Positions 7,530 through 11,199 of a stretch of DNA of 11,199 bases are shown in pieces. Position numbers and translations under genes: made by a program. Source of the DNA: Paracoccaceae bacterium (GTDB lineage Bacteria > Pseudomonadota > Alphaproteobacteria > Rhodobacterales > Rhodobacteraceae); assembly GCA_003545125.1 (NCBI GenBank), contig DQCI01000192.1, forward strand, positions 56,236-67,434. Direction: 5' to 3'. The notes beneath the pieces were generated by a model that was given only the letters and a program-made list of their open reading frames with translations, ran no database searches and was not told the DNA's origin. Position 1 is the stretch's first letter. Each line of letters starts with the position of its first letter.

Positions 7530-8249
7530 TTAGCGTCCGAGGGCCTGGATGACGTCGCGGACGCGCTGGTCTTCGCTTTCCAGGAAGGCTTGGCCCTGGT
7601 CGTAGGCGCGCTGGATCTCGATCATCCGGGCAATCTCGCCAATCGGATCGACATTCGAGCTTTCGAGGTAACCTTGCATGATCCGGCCGCCGTCGATGAC
7701 CGGTTCGGCGCCGGCAGGGGCGGCGAATCGCACCCCGTCGCGATGTTGCAGATCGGTCGGGTCCACGGGGGCCCACAGGCCGATCTGAGTGAGCGGTTGA
7801 TCGTCGGCCGACATAGTCCCGTCGGCGGCGATCGAGATCGCGCCGGCATCGGCGGGCACAAAGACCGGGGCGCCGCCGGCGTCGAGCAGGCGGTAGCCGT
7901 CCGGGGTGACCATGTCGCCCTCGGGAGACGGGGTGAAATTGCCGGCCCGGGTCAAGAGCGGCCCCTCGGCCCCTTCGACCATGAAAAAGCCGTCGCCCTC
8001 GATGGCGAGGTCGAAACTGCCGCCTGTGAACGTGACAGGCGCCTGCTCGAGTCGGGTGTTGCGGACCTGGGCCGTGGCCATCGACAGCGAAGGATCGTCC
8101 GGCGCCAGCGCGGCGACGAACTCGGCGAAAACCACGCCTTCGCGCCGGTAGCCCGTGGTCGAGGCGTTGGCGATGTTGTTGGCGACCGCTTGCATCTCGG
8201 TCATCAAACCGGACTGGCGGGTGAGGGCGGTGTAGACGGCGTTGTCCAT
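7530..8249 (-). CDS. flgF: Flagellar proximal rod protein FlgF
   Basis: 239 residues. FlgF is a proximal rod subunit exported by the flagellar gate. The N-terminus MDNAVYTALTRQSGL is typical of FlgF rather than FlgG, followed by NNIANASTTGYRREG (24-38). The centre contains FDLAIEGDGFFMVEG. The C-terminal rod helix shows QGYLESSNVDPIGEIARMIE and then IQRAYDQGQAFL. The ATG at 8249 directly follows the fliQ TGA with no gap (TGAATG), so it probably depends on ribosomes finishing fliQ. FlgF and FlgG are paralogues; the N-terminal sequence and the shorter length decide the assignment. Confidence 0.96.
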   Translation of the reverse strand: MDNAVYTALTRQSGLMTEMQAVANNIANASTTGYRREGVVFAEFVAALAPDDPSLSMATAQVRNTRLEQAPVTFTGGSFDLAIEGDGFFMVEGAEGPLLTRAGNFTPSPEGDMVTPDGYRLLDAGGAPVFVPADAGAISIAADGTMSADDQPLTQIGLWAPVDPTDLQHRDGVRFAAPAGAEPVIDGGRIMQGYLESSNVDPIGEIARMIEIQRAYDQGQAFLESEDQRVRDVIQALGR

Positions 8250-8516
8250 TCAGCCCCCCGCGATCAGCGGCACGACGGTGCCTTGGAAATAGCTCACCAG
8301 GGTTTCGGACATGAAGCCCATCGACAGCCAGAAGACCGCGAGGATGGCGGCCAGCTTGGGGACGAAGGTGAGGGTCATTTCCTGGATCGAGGTCAGCGCC
8401 TGGAACAAGCCAACGGTGAGCCCGGCGATCAGGGCGACCGAAAGGATCGGCAGCGAGACGATGACAGCGGTCCAGAGACCTGCGCGCAATGTGTCGTAGA
8501 AGATGATCTCGTTCAT
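8250..8516 (-). CDS. fliQ: Flagellar export gate protein FliQ
   Basis: 88 residues, as expected for FliQ, a small gate subunit that packs around the FliP-FliR core. It has two hydrophobic hairpins, near residues 13-38 and 50-73. The loop between them carries LTSIQEMTLTFVPKL (41-55), which matches the conserved IQE.TL.F.PK pattern. The ATG at 8516 follows the fliE stop by 3 bases and has no good ribosome site; an AGGA lies too far upstream, so coupling to fliE translation is likely. It is the only gate gene in the minus-strand set; the others lie in the flhA operon. Confidence 0.97.
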   Translation of the reverse strand: MNEIIFYDTLRAGLWTAVIVSLPILSVALIAGLTVGLFQALTSIQEMTLTFVPKLAAILAVFWLSMGFMSETLVSYFQGTVVPLIAGG

Positions 8517-8519
8517 GGG

Positions 8520-8813
8520 CTACACCGGCATCCTGAGGATTTCCTGGTAGGCCTCGATGACCTTGTTTCGGACCGTGACCGCCGTTTCGACGGCGAGTTC
8601 GGTCTGGGCGAGGGCCTGCACCAGCGCGTGGGCGTCGGCGTCGCCGGTCATCGCGGCCTGGGCGGTTTTTTCGCCCTGTTGCAGGGTGTCGGCGAAGTCT
8701 TCGACGGTTTTGGCAAAGGCTTCGCCGGCCCCAGGACCGGCCTCGGGTTTCGGCGCGGTGGCCGGTCGTGTGGCCGCGTAGCTTTGCGCGGCGAGTGTCG
8801 ATTTCACGTCCAT
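8520..8813 (-). CDS. fliE: Flagellar MS-ring to rod junction protein FliE
   Basis: 97 residues. FliE connects the MS ring to the proximal rod and is the first rod part exported. The first 30 or so residues are an Ala/Pro-rich disordered leader, and the rest forms helices. The C-terminal half has the family pattern: LVQALAQTELAVETAVTVRN, then KVIEAYQEILRMPV, the classic ending. A strong GGAGGT ribosome site lies 4 bases before the ATG at 8813. The gene is 10 bases after flgC, and flgB-flgC-fliE is a very common order. Confidence 0.96.
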   Translation of the reverse strand: MDVKSTLAAQSYAATRPATAPKPEAGPGAGEAFAKTVEDFADTLQQGEKTAQAAMTGDADAHALVQALAQTELAVETAVTVRNKVIEAYQEILRMPV

Positions 8814-8823
8814 TCTGGACCTC

Positions 8824-9219
8824 CTAGCGTTTCAGCAGGTCATAAAGGTTGCGCGTCATTTCCCGCGCCTGACCGAACATCTTGAGGTTTGCCTCGTAGC
8901 TGCGTTGCGCTTCGCGCGCGTCGGCGATCTCGATGATGAGATCGACGTTGGACCCGTCGTAATATCCGGTTTCGTCGGACATCGGGTGCGAGGGGTCGAA
9001 AACCTTGGGCAGGTCGGTGCGATCGAGCCGGACATCGCCGGCCTCGACCAGCCCGGTGGAACGTCCGCCTTCGACCACCTGCTCGAAAGAGACGATCTTG
9101 CGCCGGTAACCAGGCGTGTCGGCGTTGGCGATGTTCTCGGAGGTGTGGCGCAGGCGGTCAGCCTGGGCCTGCATGCCGCTCATCGCGGCGTGTTTGGCGG
9201 AGGAGAGAAGATCTGACAT
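8824..9219 (-). CDS. flgC: Flagellar proximal rod protein FlgC
   Basis: 131 residues, normal for FlgC, a proximal rod subunit exported by the flagellar gate. The N-terminal helix contains GMQAQADRLRHTSE and the rod motif NIANADTPGYRRK (29-41). The C-terminal helix shows GSNVDLIIEIADAREAQRSY followed by EANLKMFGQAREMT. FlgC usually has VD[LM] at this place, which separates it from FlgB. The ATG at 9219 lies 4 bases after the flgB stop, with only a weak AGAG site in front, so reinitiation after flgB is likely. Confidence 0.96.
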   Translation of the reverse strand: MSDLLSSAKHAAMSGMQAQADRLRHTSENIANADTPGYRRKIVSFEQVVEGGRSTGLVEAGDVRLDRTDLPKVFDPSHPMSDETGYYDGSNVDLIIEIADAREAQRSYEANLKMFGQAREMTRNLYDLLKR

Positions 9220-9223
9220 GGCG

Positions 9224-9616
9224 TTAACTCTGTCCGCTTATTGAGGTGCGCAGCACGGTGAGAGCGGACCGGTAGACAGCGAGGGCTTTGCGGTGGTCGC
9301 TGGAGGCTTCGGCGGCGGCAAAGATCTCGTTTTCGATCGAGACATTGTTGCCGTTCGGCGATTCGGCGCCCGGCCGAAAGATCTCGCGCGGCGCGGCGGA
9401 ATAGCTTGCCTCGCCGTCGAAACGGTGGCCCGGGCGGGTCGCCTGGAGCCCGGTCGTTGGCCTTGAAGCGTAGGAATCGGCAAAAGAGGCCACGTCGCGG
9501 GCGCGGTAGCCCGGCGTGTCGGCATTGGCGATATTCTCCGCCACGACGGTTTGACGAGTGGCGCCATGTTGCGCCAGCGCACTCGCCATCGAGAAAATCT
9601 TCAGATTTTCGAACAT
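9224..9616 (-). CDS. flgB: Flagellar proximal rod protein FlgB
   Basis: 130 residues, the usual length for FlgB. It begins MFENLKIFSMASALAQHG and carries the rod motif ENIANADTPGYRARD (27-41). The C-terminal part has NGNNVSIENEIFAAAE and a closing helix with KALAVYRSALTVLRTSI. An open frame extends far upstream antisense to fliI. I chose the ATG at 9616 because the family N-terminus begins there and GGAG lies about 10 bases upstream. It is the first gene of the minus-strand set and diverges from fliI across a 90-base gap. Confidence 0.96.
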   Translation of the reverse strand: MFENLKIFSMASALAQHGATRQTVVAENIANADTPGYRARDVASFADSYASRPTTGLQATRPGHRFDGEASYSAAPREIFRPGAESPNGNNVSIENEIFAAAEASSDHRKALAVYRSALTVLRTSISGQS

Positions 9617-9706
9617 CGGGGCTTCTCCCACGGTCCGTTTCAACCAAGGCTTAATACCGATTCCTTTAGAAACGGTTTCACGGGGCACAAAGACGCGGAG
9701 AATCGC
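9617..9706. promoter_or_regulatory. Divergent flgB / fliI start region with inverted repeats
   Basis: This 90-base gap lies between two divergent start codons, so it should hold promoters for fliI and for the flgB-to-fliL set; this is inferred from layout. It is less GC-rich than the genes around it. CCGTTTC (9635-9641) pairs with GAAACGG (9669-9675), 27 bases apart, and GAAAC-G-GTTTC forms a tight palindrome at 9669-9679. A single TTAA lies at 9651-9654. I see no convincing sigma-54, sigma-28 or CtrA site. The repeats look like a possible operator, but that is a guess. Confidence 0.5.
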
Positions 9707-11038
9707 ATGCCGCATATCGGGTTCGACCAACTCACCGCAGAAATCGCGGCCATATCGGCAGCGCGCGATGTGGGACGCGTGGCGCAGATCGGTCGCGGAA
9801 GCATCGAGGTTGCGGGACTGAGCCATGTGGCCGCGCAGGGAGACCTCGTCGAGATCGTCCTGCCGGGCCGGGAGGTGCGCCGCGGCGAAGTGCTGAACCT
9901 CGCCGAAGACGTCGTGACCGTGCTGCCCGACGGTGACATCGAGGGGCTTCAGATCGGGGCCGCGGTCGAGCTCCATGGCGCGAATCAGATCGCGCCCGAT
10001 GACAGCTGGATCGGCCGGGTGATCGATCCGATGGGGCAGGCCCTCGACGGCCGGCCTATCATGAGGGGCGCAAACGGGCGGCCGCTGCGCGGGGTGCCGA
10101 TGAACCCGACGCGACGACGGGTGCTTGGGCAACGGTTGGAAACGGGCCTCGCGGTGTTCAACACGCTCCTGCCGATCGTGCGCGGGCAGCGGATCGGGCT
10201 GTTCGCGGGGTCCGGTGTTGGCAAGTCGACCTTGCTGGCCAAGCTTGCGCGGGGCGTCCATGCGGATGTGGTCGTGATCGCGCTGATCGGGGAACGGGGG
10301 CGCGAAGTGCGCGAATTCGTCGAGCGGGTGCTGGGGCCGGAGGGTATGGAACGTGCGGTCGTAGTGGCCGCCACGTCGGATCAGTCGCCCCTCGTGCGGC
10401 GGCGGTGCGGCTGGACGGCCATGGCTGTCGCCGAGCATTTCCGCGACCAGGGCAGGCAGGTGTTGTTTCTGGCCGACTCGGTCACCCGGTTCGCCGAGGC
10501 GCACCGCGAGATCGCCCTGGCTTCGGGCGAAGGTGCCGCCTTGCGGGGTTTTCCGCCGTCGACAGCGCACCAGATCACGTCGCTTTGCGAACGGGCGGGG
10601 ACCGGGACCGGCGATGCGGGCGACATCACGGCGATCTTTTCCGTGCTGGTGTCCGGGTCGGATATGGAAGAGCCGGTGGCCGATATTCTGCGCGGTGTGC
10701 TCGACGGCCACGTGGTGCTCGACCGCAAGATCGCCGAACGCGGTCGCTTTCCGGCGATTGACCTCCTGAGGTCGGTGAGCCGGGCTCTTCCAGGCGCGGC
10801 AAGCGAGGCGGAAAACGTCCTGATTTCCGCGGCGCGGCAACGGCTCGGAGCGTACGACCGGTCCGAGATGATGATCCGCGCCGGGCTCTATGCGGCCGGG
10901 TCGGACCCGGACCTTGATATCGCGATCGAGAGTTTCCCGAGGCTCGATGGGTTCCTGGCCGAGGATGAGCCGGAGAACACGGTGGGGAGTTTCCGGCAGC
11001 TGGCCGAATGCCTGAAAGGTGCGGCGGTTAAGGGCTGA
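9707..11038 (+). CDS. fliI: Flagellar export ATPase FliI
   Basis: 443 residues, normal for FliI, the soluble ATPase at the base of the export gate; related to the F1 beta subunit. The Walker A motif AGSGVGKST is at 167-175. The catalytic Glu region reads GERGREVREF (195-204). ATSDQSPLVRRR follows (222-233), then the Walker B strand VLFLADSVTRF (252-262) with Asp257. VSGSDMEEPVAD (315-326) and ERGRFPAIDLLRS (354-366) match the family. The stretch after Walker B (GEGAALRGFPPSTAHQITSL) departs from the usual PPATKGYPPSVFA-type sequence. The ATG at 9707 has GGAG 7 bases upstream; longer in-frame starts would run antisense into flgB. The gene stands alone, diverging from flgB, and no fliJ follows it. 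The homologous ATPase of injectisomes is less likely, given the neighbours. Confidence 0.96.
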   Translation: MPHIGFDQLTAEIAAISAARDVGRVAQIGRGSIEVAGLSHVAAQGDLVEIVLPGREVRRGEVLNLAEDVVTVLPDGDIEGLQIGAAVELHGANQIAPDDSWIGRVIDPMGQALDGRPIMRGANGRPLRGVPMNPTRRRVLGQRLETGLAVFNTLLPIVRGQRIGLFAGSGVGKSTLLAKLARGVHADVVVIALIGERGREVREFVERVLGPEGMERAVVVAATSDQSPLVRRRCGWTAMAVAEHFRDQGRQVLFLADSVTRFAEAHREIALASGEGAALRGFPPSTAHQITSLCERAGTGTGDAGDITAIFSVLVSGSDMEEPVADILRGVLDGHVVLDRKIAERGRFPAIDLLRSVSRALPGAASEAENVLISAARQRLGAYDRSEMMIRAGLYAAGSDPDLDIAIESFPRLDGFLAEDEPENTVGSFRQLAECLKGAAVKG

Positions 11039-11058
11039 AGCACACACCGGCTGCGTTA

Positions 11059-11092
11059 GGACCGACCGATGCGCATCGGGATGTGTCGGACC
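11059..11092. terminator. Inverted-repeat hairpin after fliI, possible terminator
   Basis: GGACCGAC (11059-11066) pairs with GTCGGACC (11085-11092) with one mismatch. It encloses most of a perfect 14-base palindrome, CCGATGCGCATCGG (11066-11079). It starts 20 bases after the fliI stop. No T-run follows on either strand, so intrinsic termination is uncertain; a role as a 3'-end stem or a protein site is also possible. Confidence 0.4.
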
Positions 11093-11093
11093 G
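11083..11093 (+). repeat. 11-base repeat GTGTCGGACCG, copy 2
   Basis: Identical to the copy at 4763-4773. Here it forms the right arm of the imperfect hairpin that follows fliI. Confidence 0.4.
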
Positions 11094-11099
11094 GGTGTC

Positions 11100-11199
11100 T
11101 TACCGGTTGGGGGCGCAGCCGAAGCGGCCCCCTGATGGAAGCCGGTTGATGTCGGGATCCCTGAGCGCTGTCCGAGCTGGCCGCCACCGGGCCGGCCCC
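11100..11199 (-). CDS. Possible 3' end of an unidentified minus-strand gene
   Basis: Reading the minus strand from the window edge, one frame stays open for 32 codons to a TAA at 11102-11100. The last part reads DPDINRLPSGGRFGCAPNR and has mostly G/C third positions, as a real gene end in this genome would. The gene would converge on fliI with the hairpin at 11059-11092 between them. I do not recognise the protein. The stretch is short, and other frames in it are open too, so it may be chance. Confidence 0.25.
   Translation of the reverse strand, partial: GPARWRPARTALRDPDINRLPSGGRFGCAPNR

Noticed and set aside
7431-8885. 484-residue plus-strand open frame over flgG to flgC
   Set aside because: It lies antisense to flgG, flgF, fliQ, fliE and part of flgC. 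Its His/Gly/Asp-rich content is typical of shadow frames.
9651-9668. Possible CtrA site starting at TTAA
   Set aside because: Only one TTAA half is present; the second half at the right spacing does not match.
9684-9696. Sigma-54-like GGCAC...GC before fliI
   Set aside because: The GG-to-GC spacing is 9 rather than 10 bases, the TTGC element is missing, and it lies too close to the fliI start.
11069-11146. Short plus-strand frame starting ATGCGCATC after fliI
   Set aside because: It has 25 codons with no ribosome site, and it begins inside the hairpin.

Overview
The window is a 11.2 kb piece of a flagellar gene cluster from a GC-rich bacterium. It is most likely an alphaproteobacterium of the Rhodobacteraceae/Roseobacter group. 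The reasons are the strong G/C bias at third codon positions, the gene order flgB-flgC-fliE-fliQ-flgF-flgG-flgA-flgH-fliL, a lytic-transglycosylase-like gene next to flhA-fliR-flhB, and the short form of FlgA. The taxonomic call rests on remembered gene order and protein character, not on a search.

Layout. (1) Positions 1-4720, plus strand: the 3' end of a transglycosylase-like gene, then flhA, fliR, flhB and a small charged coiled-coil gene that may be a FliJ counterpart. Gaps are 8 bases or less, and two junctions overlap (ATGA and TGATG). (2) Positions 4721-4998: a convergent gap with hairpins and no gene I can support. (3) Positions 4999-9616, minus strand: nine tightly packed genes transcribed from flgB through flgC, fliE, fliQ, flgF, flgG, flgA and flgH to fliL. 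(4) Positions 9617-9706: a 90-base divergent gap with inverted repeats, which should hold start signals for both directions. (5) Positions 9707-11038, plus strand: fliI. (6) Positions 11039-11199: a hairpin-rich tail, with a possible 3' end of an unidentified minus-strand gene.

How the genes work together. FlhA, FlhB, FliR and FliQ are four of the five membrane parts of the flagellar type III export gate; FliP is not in this window. FliI is the export ATPase, and the small gene after flhB may supply its stalk. The gate secretes the rod parts FliE, FlgB, FlgC, FlgF and FlgG. FlgA and FlgH travel through the Sec pathway; FlgH forms the outer-membrane L ring and FlgA chaperones the P-ring protein. 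FliL sits in the inner membrane around the stator. The transglycosylase-like protein would open the peptidoglycan for the rod.

I found no mobile element, CRISPR array, tRNA or rRNA, and no sign of an undescribed system. The points worth a second look are modest: an NPEH (not NPTH) autocleavage motif in FlhB, a cysteine cluster in FliL, the unassigned gene after flhB, divergent stretches in FliI, and inverted repeats in the intergenic gaps, including an 11-base sequence shared by two of them.
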